Positions 39,824 to 49,191 are shown, counted from the first letter of the stretch. The stretch: 64,000 nt of DNA from DATKPE01 sp035524335 (GCA_035524335.1 DATKPE010000004.1:30757-94756), one strand, 5' to 3'. The notes: generated by a model not told the origin, from the letters alone. Numbers and translations are program-made.

Positions 39824-41338
39824 ATGACCGTCAGATCCACAATAACCCGCGCCGCATCCGGGATCCTTCTCGGCTTACTGATGCCGTGCCTGGTCCTGGC
39901 CGGCGATGTGCGGAAAAGCGTCGTCTTCAAACACACCGAAGTTTCCCCGTCGTCCACATTCTTCAACAAGACCGATGCGGGGTTCACGCTCTGGGACGCA
40001 TTCCAGCTGATCGGCCGCGCGAACGCGGGCGATCCGGCCGCCCAGCATGAACTCGGTCTCCGTTACCTGCTTGGGGAGGGATTTTCACCCGATACCGCCA
40101 AGGCGGTGCTCTGGATCCGGAAGGCGGCCGACCAGCATTACAGCGTTGCAAATTACAACTACGGCCTCATGCTCAACAACGGAACCGGCGTGCCGTGGAA
40201 TCCGTTCGGGGCATACTGCCAGTTCCGGGAAGCGGCGGCAAAACATATGCCCGAAGGAGAATACATGCTCGCCGTTTTTCTGAGCGACGATCTGGCCGTT
40301 CCCCGCAACATCCCGGAGGCCTACCGGCTGTTCGACAGCGCCGCGCGGGCGGGGTTCGCCCCGGCCGCAGAGGCACGGGATGATCTTGTCGCCGAGGGAT
40401 GGCTGGACGAAAGCGACACGGCGGTCGCGGCACACCGCCGGAACGCATCCGCCGATTCCTCTGAAAAACGGAGCGCGCTGTACCCCGACATGCCCCCCGC
40501 AGAGGTGAAACAGCTGATGAGGGAGGCGCTCGCCAATACGCACGGGATCGAAGACTCCTCCGCCACCGCTTCGGGGGTCGAACATGTCGTGCCGGCCATG
40601 TTCCAGGCATTCCGCAGTAACGCCGATCTTGAAAATCCGGAGGCGCTCGCCCTCCTCGGCTGGTGCTACGAGAAGGGGATCAACGTCCGGAAGGACATTC
40701 TCCGCGCCTCGGTTGAATATCTCCGGGCGATGCGGTTCGATCCGCGTCGGGGAAGGAATTTCCTCATCGACCTGCTCAAGACCAGGGAATACTTTCCGAT
40801 GCTGAAGGAGGCGGTCGACAGAAAAGATGCCGAGGCCATGTTCGTCTGGGCCGATCTCATCGCTCTCGGCCTCGACAACCAGCTGACGGAGCGGCAGGCC
40901 CTGCAGATGATGGTGAATGCCGCAAAAGCGGGAAACGTACAGGCGGAGATCGCCCTGGCTCTTTTTTCACGCGAGGGCAAGTGGATGAAGCCCGATGAAA
41001 ACATGGCGGTCGAACTCCTCCAGCAGGCCGCAGACGCGGGAAATCACGAGGCAAAACTTCGTCTCATGCTCCTCACCTCCTTCGGCAAGGATACCAGGAT
41101 ACAGACCGACACCACCGCCCGGGAGCTCAGGAATCTTGCGGACTGCGGGTCGATTCTCGCCCAGGAGATTCTCGGGTTCTGTTATGAGAAGGGGATTTCA
41201 TTTCCGAAAGACCATGCAGCAGCCATCAGGTATTACCGTGAAGCCGCCGGGCGCGGCAGTCTGGTCGCATATCAGGCGCTGAAACGAATGTATGATGATT
41301 TGCGCCCACCGGAGAAGGAATATGTCGTCACCGACTAA
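39824..41338 (+). CDS. Exported Sel1-repeat (SLR) protein
   Basis: A 504-aa protein starting at ATG 39824 with a signal peptide (MTVRSTITRAASGILLGLLMPCLVLAG). Two blocks of Sel1-like repeats are seen: AQHELGLRYLLGEGFSPDTAKAVLW, ANYNYGLMLNNGTGVPWNPF, GEYMLAVFLSDDLAVPRNI, then ALALLGWCYEKGINVRKDILRAS, AEIALALFSREGKWMKPDENMAV and AQEILGFCYEKGISFPKDHAAAIRYY. SLR proteins act as adaptors in envelope complexes. The gene overlaps the next (beta-barrel) gene by 17 bp. An apparent longer frame upstream only reads through the Gly-rich tract in another frame. Confidence 0.9.
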   Translation: MTVRSTITRAASGILLGLLMPCLVLAGDVRKSVVFKHTEVSPSSTFFNKTDAGFTLWDAFQLIGRANAGDPAAQHELGLRYLLGEGFSPDTAKAVLWIRKAADQHYSVANYNYGLMLNNGTGVPWNPFGAYCQFREAAAKHMPEGEYMLAVFLSDDLAVPRNIPEAYRLFDSAARAGFAPAAEARDDLVAEGWLDESDTAVAAHRRNASADSSEKRSALYPDMPPAEVKQLMREALANTHGIEDSSATASGVEHVVPAMFQAFRSNADLENPEALALLGWCYEKGINVRKDILRASVEYLRAMRFDPRRGRNFLIDLLKTREYFPMLKEAVDRKDAEAMFVWADLIALGLDNQLTERQALQMMVNAAKAGNVQAEIALALFSREGKWMKPDENMAVELLQQAADAGNHEAKLRLMLLTSFGKDTRIQTDTTARELRNLADCGSILAQEILGFCYEKGISFPKDHAAAIRYYREAAGRGSLVAYQALKRMYDDLRPPEKEYVVTD

Positions 41339-44255
41339 TATCGCAACCACAGCGGTCCGGATTTTCATCTTTCTTTTCCTCGGCCTGCTGGCGGGGACGG
41401 CCGGCACCTTCGGACAGACATTCACGACCGCCGGAAGCGTCGTCGACAGCGCGACCCACCGGCCGGTCTCCGGTGCGACCGTCACCCTGACGAGTCTCCG
41501 GGACACTACGGTAAAACACAGCACATCGACCGACGCCACCGGTAATTTCACCATCAGCTCCATCCGGGCGGGCAATTTCCGGCTCAGGATTTCCTCGGTG
41601 GGATTCCGGGAGATCCAGAAATCCATCACGCTCCGGAACGCCGGCGACAATATCGGCGCGCTGACGATGGTGCAGAAACCGATCGTGCTCGGCGGACTGG
41701 ACGTCGTCGGTGAAGCTCCTCCCGTCGTACAGAACAAGGATACAACGGAATATAACGCGTCGGCGTTCAAGACGAGCAAAGACGCCACGGCGGAGGATCT
41801 TGTGACGAAGATGCCCGGCGTTGTGGTCACCAACGGCTCCGTTCAGGCGCAGGGAGAAACGGTACAGCAGGTTCTGGTGGATGGGCGCCCGTTCTTCGGC
41901 GCGGATCCGACCCTCGCCCTCCGGAACATGCCTCCGGAAGTCATCGACAAGGTTCAGGTGTTCGACAAGCTGAGCGACCAGGCACAGCTGACCGGGTTCG
42001 ACGACGGCAATTCCGTCAAGACCATGAACATTGTCACCCGGCGGGATCGGCGGCAGGGACAGTTCGGCAAGGCGAGCGGCGGGTACGGTTCGGACGACCG
42101 GTATTCGACAAGCGGCGCTGTCAATTTCTTCAACAATGATGAACGGATCTCTCTCATCGGGCTTTCGAACAACGTCAACCAGCAGAATTTTTCCGTGCAG
42201 GATCTGCTCGGGGTGATGAGCGGTGGAAATCAGGGCCCGGGCGGGCCGGGCGGCGGCGGATTCGGCGGCGGCGGGAACCGGCAGCGCAATCCCGGAGGCG
42301 GGGGATTCCAGATGGGCGGGGGCGGCGGGCCGGGGGGCAACAGCATCGGCAATTTTCTCGTGAGCCAGCAGAGCGGCGTCGCGTCGGTCAATTCCGCCGG
42401 CGTGAACGTGGCCGACAGCGTCGGTGGCACCCTCTACGCCAACGGAAGCTACTTTTTCAACTACAGCGACAACGACAATCCGCAGACCATCCGGCGGCAG
42501 TATCTCCTCTCGCAGGATTCGACCAGCCTGTACAACGCACAGAATCAGGCGGAAGTGAAAAACTTCAACCACCGGGTGAACATCCGCGCAGAATATTCGC
42601 CCGACACTTCGAATTCATTCATCTTCACGCCGCAACTGCTGTTTCAGCGGAACAGATCGACCACGGCGCTGACCGGCATCAACACCACATTCGCCGATTC
42701 CTTCATCAGCGAGGCGCAGAACACCAATCCCGTTCTGACATACGGCTATAACCTCGGCGGGCACATTGTGTTCAGGCACAAGTTCTCAACCCCCGGGCGG
42801 TCGGTTTCCATCGACGTCGGCGCCACGGGAAATCAGAAGAACAGCTCCACATCGCTTTCGTCGACCGACACGTACGCACCCCCGTCGAACGTCAACGACA
42901 CCACAATCAACCAGCAGACGACCGGATCGACCGACGGGTACACGGTTTCATCGAATATCGCCTACACGGAACCGCTCTGGTCCAACAGCCTCCTCCAGAT
43001 TTCATACGCGCCATCCTACACGAAGAACACATCCAACAGCAGAGTCTTTTCCCTCGATCAGACCGCCGGGCTGTTCGATCTGCTCGACACGGCGCTTTCC
43101 AACAGCTTCGACAACACCTATGTCACGGAAAACGGCGGGCTCAGCTATCGCCTTCGCGGATCGTCGTTCAACTTCATGGCGGGTCTGTCGTATCAGATCT
43201 CGGAACTGCATGGTCAGGAAACCTATCCCACATCCGTCCTGACCGAGAAAACGTTCTACACCCTTCTCCCGAACGCGATGCTGAACATACAGCTTTCGAA
43301 CCGACGGAGCAGTCTTCGGATGTTTTACCGGGCCTCCACCGCGGCGCCGTCGATCAGCCAGCTCCAGAATGTGGTCGACAATTCGAACCCGCTCTTCCTC
43401 ACCACCGGCAATCCCAACCTCCAGCAGTCCGTCACCCATTCGCTCCTCACACGGATAACGCTGGCAAGTCCGGAAAATGCCCAGAGCCTCATGCTCTTCC
43501 TCTACGGCGCGTTCACCCGGTCCTACATCGGCAATTCCACCATTGTCGCCCTTCACGACACCGTCCTGCCGGGCAACATTCCCGGCGATCCGCGGGACAA
43601 CATCCGCCTGAGTACCGGCGCCCAGATCACCAGTCCCATGAACCTCGACGGCTACTGGAACGGAAGGGCATTTGTCACCTACGGCTTTCCGATCGGACTG
43701 ATCAAGAGCAACCTGAACGTGAACGGCGGATTCACCTTTACCCGCACGCCGGGCATGGTGAACAATCAGCTGAACGACGCCAATGTGTTCGCCCTCAGCC
43801 CCGGCTTCGTGCTCGGCAGTAATATCAGCGAAGATTTCGATTTTACCCTCGCCTATTCGCCGGCGTACAACATCGCGCGGAATACCCTCCAGTCGTCTCT
43901 CGACAACAATTACTTCACCCACACCGCGACCGTCCGCGTATCCACCCTTTTCTGGGAGGGAATCGTCATCCGGAGCGACCTGAGCCACAACCTGACCAGC
44001 GGGCTCGGATCGGGGCTCGACGAAAACATCCTCATCTGGAACGCAACGGTCGGGAAAAAACTTTTCGCCAACCAGCAGGGGGAGATCGCTCTCACCGTCT
44101 ACGATATTCTGAATCAGAACAGAAGCATTACGCGCACCATCACCGACACCTACACACAGGACGCGACATCCAAGGTGCTGACACGGTATGTCCTTCTCAC
44201 CTTCTCCTACGCCCTTCGCCAGTATCAGCCGCCGAGGAACGAATTCGGCGGATAG
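41322..44255 (+). CDS. Outer membrane beta-barrel protein (TonB-receptor-like) with Gly-rich insert
   Basis: A 977-aa outer-membrane protein. ATG at 41322 has AGAAGGA upstream. After the signal peptide comes a carboxypeptidase-regulatory-like domain (TTAGSVVDSATHRPVSGATVTL...FRLRISSVGFRE, about 27-110). A plug-like domain follows (ATAEDLVTKMPGVVVTNGSVQAQGETVQQVLVDGRPFFGADP, about 145-205). A Gly-rich low-complexity insert of about 45 residues at 302-345 (GPGGPGGGGFGGGGNRQRN and similar) precedes the beta-barrel, which ends YALRQYQPPRNEFGG. No TonB box is evident. It is the third gene of a four-gene envelope cluster. Substrate unknown. Confidence 0.9.
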   Translation: MSSPTNIATTAVRIFIFLFLGLLAGTAGTFGQTFTTAGSVVDSATHRPVSGATVTLTSLRDTTVKHSTSTDATGNFTISSIRAGNFRLRISSVGFREIQKSITLRNAGDNIGALTMVQKPIVLGGLDVVGEAPPVVQNKDTTEYNASAFKTSKDATAEDLVTKMPGVVVTNGSVQAQGETVQQVLVDGRPFFGADPTLALRNMPPEVIDKVQVFDKLSDQAQLTGFDDGNSVKTMNIVTRRDRRQGQFGKASGGYGSDDRYSTSGAVNFFNNDERISLIGLSNNVNQQNFSVQDLLGVMSGGNQGPGGPGGGGFGGGGNRQRNPGGGGFQMGGGGGPGGNSIGNFLVSQQSGVASVNSAGVNVADSVGGTLYANGSYFFNYSDNDNPQTIRRQYLLSQDSTSLYNAQNQAEVKNFNHRVNIRAEYSPDTSNSFIFTPQLLFQRNRSTTALTGINTTFADSFISEAQNTNPVLTYGYNLGGHIVFRHKFSTPGRSVSIDVGATGNQKNSSTSLSSTDTYAPPSNVNDTTINQQTTGSTDGYTVSSNIAYTEPLWSNSLLQISYAPSYTKNTSNSRVFSLDQTAGLFDLLDTALSNSFDNTYVTENGGLSYRLRGSSFNFMAGLSYQISELHGQETYPTSVLTEKTFYTLLPNAMLNIQLSNRRSSLRMFYRASTAAPSISQLQNVVDNSNPLFLTTGNPNLQQSVTHSLLTRITLASPENAQSLMLFLYGAFTRSYIGNSTIVALHDTVLPGNIPGDPRDNIRLSTGAQITSPMNLDGYWNGRAFVTYGFPIGLIKSNLNVNGGFTFTRTPGMVNNQLNDANVFALSPGFVLGSNISEDFDFTLAYSPAYNIARNTLQSSLDNNYFTHTATVRVSTLFWEGIVIRSDLSHNLTSGLGSGLDENILIWNATVGKKLFANQQGEIALTVYDILNQNRSITRTITDTYTQDATSKVLTRYVLLTFSYALRQYQPPRNEFGG

Positions 44256-44420
44256 GTGACTGAAAAGTCATGTTTCCCGCAATCCTCCAAAACAGCCTAT
44301 CCTGATCAAAAGGAAAAAAAACCATGGCGTCTGCCGTTTAAACCTGACGCACGTAGATGTGTCGAACTCATATTACTGCTTGCCATTCAGATCATTTGGT
44401 CATATATTAAGGAAGCCATT

Positions 44421-44801
44421 ATGAAACCGATACGCCAGATTTTCCTTTTCGTCGTCACCGCCCTGCTCATTCTTCCGGCAACCGGATTGTCCCAGCGCGG
44501 GCGGATGACCGTCGAGGAGCGCCTCAAGACCCTCACCGAACAGCTGAGCCTCAAGCCGGCCCAGGCCGACAGCATCAAGTTCATCCTTGTGAGCGGCGAC
44601 AGCGCGCGCATGAAGCTTTTCGCGGAACACCGGGACGACCGGAGCGCGATGCGGGAAGCGATGCAGAAACTGAACGAGGAACAGGATAAGAAGATCGAGG
44701 CTCTCCTCACGGAAGAGCAAAACGCCAAGTACCTGAAAATCATCGAGGAACGGAAAAACCGCGGTCCCCGGCCGGAGAACCGCGACTCCGACAAACACTA
44801 G
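44421..44801 (+). CDS. Small periplasmic Spy/LTXXQ-like protein
   Basis: A 126-aa protein with a signal peptide (MKPIRQIFLFVVTALLILPATGLSQ) and an all-helical mature part: VEERLKTLTEQLSLKPAQADSIKFIL...AMQKLNEEQDKKIEALLTEEQNAKYLKIIEERK. The paired L-T-E-x-Q-type motifs resemble Spy/CpxP (LTXXQ), periplasmic chaperone and metal-stress proteins. AAGGAA precedes ATG 44421. It closes the envelope cluster; a strong terminator lies 65 bp downstream. The 165-bp gap before it shows nothing else I recognise. Confidence 0.8.
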   Translation: MKPIRQIFLFVVTALLILPATGLSQRGRMTVEERLKTLTEQLSLKPAQADSIKFILVSGDSARMKLFAEHRDDRSAMREAMQKLNEEQDKKIEALLTEEQNAKYLKIIEERKNRGPRPENRDSDKH

Positions 44802-44865
44802 CTCTCATCAGCATCCATCACGCACCGTATTCTCACGGGATCCTTCCTTCGGACATTGGCTACTG

Positions 44866-44902
44866 ACCACGCTTCAGCAGTGAAGCGTGGTTTTTCATTT
44901 TA
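44866..44902 (+). terminator. Rho-independent terminator after the Spy-like gene
   Basis: ACCACGCTTCA (44866-44876) pairs with TGAAGCGTGGT (44881-44891) around a GCAG tetraloop, followed by TTTTCATTTT. It lies only about 30 bp ahead of the Rieske gene, so that operon needs a promoter inside this small interval or depends on read-through. Confidence 0.92.
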
Positions 44903-44932
44903 ACATTCCGTTTCACAAAACAGGGGTAATCT

Positions 44933-45433
44933 ATGGCGAATATCCATGGCGGTCCTCCGTGCGTCAGCCGGAGAGCGTTCATCAAAACCATATCATTTGG
45001 CGCGGTCACGCTGGGGAGCCTGAGCGCCCTTACCACACTCGAATCCTGCACGAACCAGGACGCCGGCGTCGGGATCGCGCCCCTCACCGGGCAGAAAGTC
45101 TCCATCGCCCTCGCGAATTTCAGCGCTCTGCAGAACGTCGGAGGTTTCGTCAGAAGCACCTTCGGCACCAGCAACAACGCGGGAAATCCGGTGCTGATCA
45201 TCCGGGTGGCGGCGAGCGGCACAAACGCATTCAAGACAATGTCGACCGTCTGTACCCACGCCGCGTGTCTCGTCAACAATCCGTCGGGCGGTCAGGTGGC
45301 ATGCCCGTGTCACGGATCTGTCTTCAGCACCTCGGCCGGCAATTTCGGGGGCGTCGCGGGAGGTCCGGCGCCGTCCGGCCTTCAGACATTCGCCACGACA
45401 TTCGACGGCACGAACATCACCATTACCTTCTGA
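44933..45433 (+). CDS. Rieske [2Fe-2S] protein, Tat-exported, probable lipoprotein
   Basis: A 166-aa protein. The signal has the twin-arginine pattern SRRAFIK (12-18), a hydrophobic run, then LESC (36-39), which fits a lipobox. The Rieske domain has box 1 CTHAAC (107-112) and box 2 CPCHGSVF (124-131). Cys107, His109, Cys124 and His127 are the cluster ligands. Cys112 and Cys126 can form the disulfide of high-potential bc1/b6f-type Rieske proteins. There is no mono-oxygenase or bc1 subunit nearby. It is followed 11 bp later by a cytochrome b561-like gene and then YceI. Confidence 0.94.
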   Translation: MANIHGGPPCVSRRAFIKTISFGAVTLGSLSALTTLESCTNQDAGVGIAPLTGQKVSIALANFSALQNVGGFVRSTFGTSNNAGNPVLIIRVAASGTNAFKTMSTVCTHAACLVNNPSGGQVACPCHGSVFSTSAGNFGGVAGGPAPSGLQTFATTFDGTNITITF

Positions 45434-45444
45434 CCCCAAAACCA

Positions 45445-46218
45445 ATGAAGAATAAACATCTCCCCATCATCATCGTCCTTGCCGCGCTTCTTCTGCCCGG
45501 AAATCTGCTGTTCGGGCAGGACAGTCCTCCGCCCCGGTCGTTTCTGGAATCCGGTCTGAGCGGCGAATTCCTCGCCCCTCCGCGGGAGGATATTCTCCTC
45601 CCGCCGGCCGATTCAGCCGCCGAGGCGAAGCCGAAAATAAAACTCCTACCCGATCATCTGAGCCTTATGGAAAGCGCTCTCTGGGGTGAAAGCGGTCTGA
45701 TGCGCATCACCGGAATCGCGCCCCTCACCCCCTCCGCCCGGAAAAGTGAACTGGGCGTCCGCCGCTTCATGCTCACTGCCCATCAGATCGGAGGTTTCGT
45801 AACGATGGGGCTCTTCATCCCGACCCTCATTTACGGGCAGAAGAATATCGATCAGTGGAACGCATCGGAATCGGGGCATCCCCCCTATACACCAATCAAT
45901 CGTTCGATCGACCGGACCCACCGGAACCTCGCCACAATTCTCTTTGCCTCATACATGGCGACCGCAAGCCTGTCGATCTTCTCCCCTCCGCCGCTCATCA
46001 GAAGGGACGACTGGGGAGGGACGACGAGCATTCACAAAACGCTGGCCTGGGTACACTTTGCGGGGATGCTGGCCCTGCCGTTCCTCGGCTCTGCCGCTTC
46101 ATCCGCGGACCATCACGGGAATATCAGTCAGGCGAAGAACCTCCGGACAATCCATCAGGTTGTCGCATATACCACTGCGGCTGCGTTTACCGCATCCCTC
46201 ATCATCATGACCTTCTGA
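45445..46218 (+). CDS. Exported-start b561-like four-helix membrane protein
   Basis: A 257-aa protein with a signal peptide and a Pro-rich periplasmic segment to about residue 90. Four transmembrane helices follow. Each or nearly each carries a His near its end: MLTAHQIGGFVTMGLFIPTLIYG, RTHRNLATILFASYMATASLS, SIHKTLAWVHFAGMLALPFLG and TIHQVVAYTTAAAFTASLIIM. This arrangement fits a two-heme b561-type cytochrome. The family name is uncertain. The frame also stays open far upstream across the Rieske gene, but that part is a shadow. It is part of the Rieske-b561-YceI operon, 5 bp before YceI. Confidence 0.78.
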   Translation: MKNKHLPIIIVLAALLLPGNLLFGQDSPPPRSFLESGLSGEFLAPPREDILLPPADSAAEAKPKIKLLPDHLSLMESALWGESGLMRITGIAPLTPSARKSELGVRRFMLTAHQIGGFVTMGLFIPTLIYGQKNIDQWNASESGHPPYTPINRSIDRTHRNLATILFASYMATASLSIFSPPPLIRRDDWGGTTSIHKTLAWVHFAGMLALPFLGSAASSADHHGNISQAKNLRTIHQVVAYTTAAAFTASLIIMTF

Positions 46219-46223
46219 CGCCG

Positions 46224-46796
46224 ATGACAAACATCATCCGTTCCGTCACATGCACCGTCTGCGTCTTCGCCCTGTTTGCCGCCGGCACACTCAGCGCCGG
46301 CGGAGCGGCAAAGCTTGCCGCCACTCCGGGGGTATCTTCCCTCACCTACAAAATCGTCCACCCGATGCACGAATTCGAATCGGTGTCGCATGACGTGACC
46401 TGCACGATCACCGTGGACGATTCGTCGGGAACGATCCGCACGGCATTTTTCAGCGCCGACGTGACATCGTTCGACAGCGGCAACAGCAACCGCGATTCGC
46501 ATGCCATGGAAGTCGTGGATGCCCTCACCTATCCGACCGTCTCCTTCAAAAGCACGAACATCCGGACGCTCGGAACGGGCCTGAGCGTGGACGGCGATCT
46601 GGAATTCCACGGCCAGACCCATCCCGTCTCCTTCAGCGCGGCGACCTCCGCCACCGGCGACACGCTCGCGGTGGCAGGGTCGACAAGCATCAGCATGACC
46701 GCCTTCGGGATCGACAGGCCTTCGCTTCTTCTTGTTCCGGTGCAGGATACGATCAGGATTTCCTTTCAGATGAAATTCCCGAAAGGGACACACTAG
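46224..46796 (+). CDS. YceI family periplasmic protein
   Basis: A 190-aa protein with a signal peptide (MTNIIRSVTCTVCVFALFAAGTLSAG). The YceI lipocalin-like barrel is recognisable: LTYKIVHPMHEFESVSHDVTCTI, NSNRDSHAMEVVDALTYPTVSFKSTNI, SVDGDLEFHGQTHPVSF. YceI proteins bind isoprenoid or amphiphilic molecules such as polyprenyls and quinones in the periplasm. Here YceI is the third gene of a redox operon, which suggests that its ligand is a redox lipid (inference). Confidence 0.92.
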   Translation: MTNIIRSVTCTVCVFALFAAGTLSAGGAAKLAATPGVSSLTYKIVHPMHEFESVSHDVTCTITVDDSSGTIRTAFFSADVTSFDSGNSNRDSHAMEVVDALTYPTVSFKSTNIRTLGTGLSVDGDLEFHGQTHPVSFSAATSATGDTLAVAGSTSISMTAFGIDRPSLLLVPVQDTIRISFQMKFPKGTH

Positions 46797-46821
46797 AACG
46801 GATCACGCCCCCCTGAAACAG

Positions 46822-46846
46822 CAACGCCCGCATCGCGCGGGCGTTG
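46822..46846. terminator. Bidirectional hairpin between convergent YceI and S9 genes
   Basis: CAACGCCCGC (46822-46831) pairs with GCGGGCGTTG (46837-46846) around a 5-nt loop. The plus side is followed by TCGTTTATG and the minus side by TGTTTCAG, both with weak U-tracts. Confidence 0.6.
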
Positions 46847-46876
46847 TCGTTTATGTACCAATGGTATCGGGACGGA

Positions 46877-48946
46877 TTATTTCATGAACGCCTGGTTCCT
46901 GACCATCTTCGTCATGTCGTACGGAGCTGGATCGCCGCCGAGGTAGGTATGAAACCAGTCGAGATGAGCGTTATAGTAGAGCGGCATCGATTTCACGCCG
47001 TTCGGCCAGTGCCCGTCATTGGGGAAGACGATAAGCCGGGAGGGCACGCCCATCTGCTGAAGGTCGGTAAAGAACTCAAGGCTCTGCGTATAGGGAACGC
47101 GGAAATCCTTCTCCCCCGTGAGAACGAGGCAGGGGGTCTTGAAATTCTTCACATAATTGTTGGGCGAGAGCTTCTGATAGAGATCTGACGTCGAGGGAAG
47201 CCCGTTCAGGTCCCACTGCGGGAACCAGAGCTCCTCCGTCGCGCCGTGCATCGCGGTCAGATCGTACACGCCCATCATCGAAACGATGGCCTTGAACCGG
47301 GTGGTATGTCCTTCCAGCCACATCATGAAATAACCGCCGTAGGACCAGCCCATCGCGCCCATGCGGTCTTTGTCGACATACGGGAGGTTCTGGAGCGAGT
47401 CGGCAACGGCCATCACATCCTGATAGACCTGGCCGGCCCAGTCCCGGGAGATCTCGGCGGTGAATTTCTCGCCGTAGCCGGTGGAACCGTGCGGATTCGG
47501 AAACGCCTCGATATATCCCGAACCCGGGTACATCTGCCAGTCGCCCCGGAAACCGTCGGCCCACTGCGACTGCGGCCCGCCGTGCACGTTCAGGATCACG
47601 GGATACTTCTTCGCGGGGTCGAAATTGTGCGGCTTGATGAGAAACGTATGGATCCGGGCTCCCGTCGGCGAGGGAATCCAGAGCTCTTCGACAGGCCGGA
47701 GGTCGACCTCATCCGCGAGGTTTTTGTTAAAAAATGTGAGCTGTTTGAGATTCCGGCCGGATGAGGAACAGCTCCACAGTTCCACCGGTTCGCTGATCGA
47801 CCGGCGCTGGAGCACGATCGTTTTTCCGTCGGGAGAAACGTCGAACGCGTCGATCGATTTCACATCGATGATCTTCGTGATTTTTTTCGTCGCAAGGTCG
47901 ACGCGGTACAGGGGCACATGTCCCTCCACCTGGCCCGTGAAATAGATCGAGCGGGAATCGGGAGCCCATTTGAAGTCGTTGACCCAGTTGTCAAACCCCG
48001 TCGTCAGGACGGTTTTAGTCCCTTCCGCGCGGTCATAGATGGCGATGCTGAAGAGATCGGATTCGAAACCGGGAACGGTCTGGAATTTGTAGGCGATATA
48101 CTTTCCGTCGGGTGAGTAGGCCGGATCGCCGTCGTACGCCTTGTTGTCGATTGTGATATTGCGGGCCGTGCCGCCGGCCGAGGGGACAATCCAAAGGTCC
48201 TTGTTTGTCGACTCGGCTTCCACGCGGTCATGGTTGGAAACGAAGCAGATTTCCCTGCCGTCGGGGGAGTAGGTGAATCCAGCGGCGCCCATTTCCCAGG
48301 ATGGGGACTCGAATGTGCCGGGGGTGATATCCCGGTAGCTCTGCGACGCGATATCGAAGACGATCGTGTGGGTGACCTTGCCGTCTTTCCATGCGGTCCA
48401 GTGACGGTAGAGCAGTTTGTCTGTGAGGTGGGCCTGGATCGGTCCGGTGGACTGGGTGCTGTCATTCAGCTTGTTGCAGGCATTGTCCGCGCCGCAGTCG
48501 GGAAAGACGTCTGCCGAAAAGACGATCTGCTTGCCGTCCGGGGACCATTCGGCGCCGTCGACGCCCATGGCGAAGTCGGTGAGCCTGCGGGGCGTACCGC
48601 CGTCGGCCGGCATGAGCCAAGCCTGCTGGCCGTTTTCTCGGGTGGAGAGGAAGAGAATCGTCGAACCGTCGGGCGACCATCGGGGGTGGTTATCGGCCGC
48701 CGGATTATTGGTGACGTTCCTGCAGTTGTCGCCGTCGGCATCCATCAGATAAATTTCCTGATTTGTTTTCCCCTTTTCGAGAAAGCTCTCCGTCAGAACG
48801 AAGGCGATCTTTTTCCCGTCGGGGGAAAACTGCGGATCGGAGCTGTTTCTGATCTTGTACAGATCGGCGAGGGTGAACGCGCGTTTTTGCGCCACCGCCG
48901 GTATGCATACCGCTGCGACGAGCGCGAGAATGATGAACCGTTTCAT
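46877..48946 (-). CDS. S9 family serine peptidase (acylaminoacyl/dipeptidyl peptidase-like)
   Basis: A 689-aa exported peptidase. ATG 48946 has AGGAGAAGG upstream and a signal peptide (MKRFIILALVAAVCIPAVA). Residues 30-400 form a beta-propeller with WD40-like PD40 motifs (DPQFSPDGKKIAFV, HPRWSPDGSTILFLS, GAEWSPDGKQIVFS, DPAYSPDGKYIAYKF, DVSPDGKTIVL). The alpha/beta-hydrolase domain has GWSYGGYF with Ser535, then LTGEKDFRVP (Asp) and FPNDGHWP (His). It would cleave short peptides from the N-terminus. It is monocistronic. Confidence 0.95.
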   Translation of the reverse strand: MKRFIILALVAAVCIPAVAQKRAFTLADLYKIRNSSDPQFSPDGKKIAFVLTESFLEKGKTNQEIYLMDADGDNCRNVTNNPAADNHPRWSPDGSTILFLSTRENGQQAWLMPADGGTPRRLTDFAMGVDGAEWSPDGKQIVFSADVFPDCGADNACNKLNDSTQSTGPIQAHLTDKLLYRHWTAWKDGKVTHTIVFDIASQSYRDITPGTFESPSWEMGAAGFTYSPDGREICFVSNHDRVEAESTNKDLWIVPSAGGTARNITIDNKAYDGDPAYSPDGKYIAYKFQTVPGFESDLFSIAIYDRAEGTKTVLTTGFDNWVNDFKWAPDSRSIYFTGQVEGHVPLYRVDLATKKITKIIDVKSIDAFDVSPDGKTIVLQRRSISEPVELWSCSSSGRNLKQLTFFNKNLADEVDLRPVEELWIPSPTGARIHTFLIKPHNFDPAKKYPVILNVHGGPQSQWADGFRGDWQMYPGSGYIEAFPNPHGSTGYGEKFTAEISRDWAGQVYQDVMAVADSLQNLPYVDKDRMGAMGWSYGGYFMMWLEGHTTRFKAIVSMMGVYDLTAMHGATEELWFPQWDLNGLPSTSDLYQKLSPNNYVKNFKTPCLVLTGEKDFRVPYTQSLEFFTDLQQMGVPSRLIVFPNDGHWPNGVKSMPLYYNAHLDWFHTYLGGDPAPYDMTKMVRNQAFMK

Positions 48947-49143
48947 AAACCTTCTCCTGCGTGAAAATGGCCGTTTAATGGAAACCACAACGTCGTGCGG
49001 AGACAATATACGAAATGGAACTGATTTTGGATACCGGCGGTGGAATGGGGGGCGATATGCCGGGGGGTTACGGGGAACACCGAATACCGGCCCGTAATGG
49101 TAGATTCTGCAGGAATGCCGGGGGGCGGAATATCGTCCGGCCA

Positions 49144-49176
49144 CCCCGTCCGCGCCGGGATCGGCCGCGGACGGGG
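49144..49176 (-). terminator. GC-rich hairpin after mscL (terminator-like)
   Basis: CCCCGTCCGCG (49144-49154) pairs perfectly with CGCGGACGGGG (49166-49176) around an 11-nt loop, 15 bp past the mscL stop. It lacks a U-tract. Confidence 0.45.
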
Positions 49177-49191
49177 GCGGAAAGGAACTGT

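Noticed and set aside
41328..42572. A 414-codon minus-strand frame within the beta-barrel gene
   Set aside because: The plus-strand gene has signal peptide, plug and barrel. The opposite frame is only a shadow prolonged by the Gly-rich tract.
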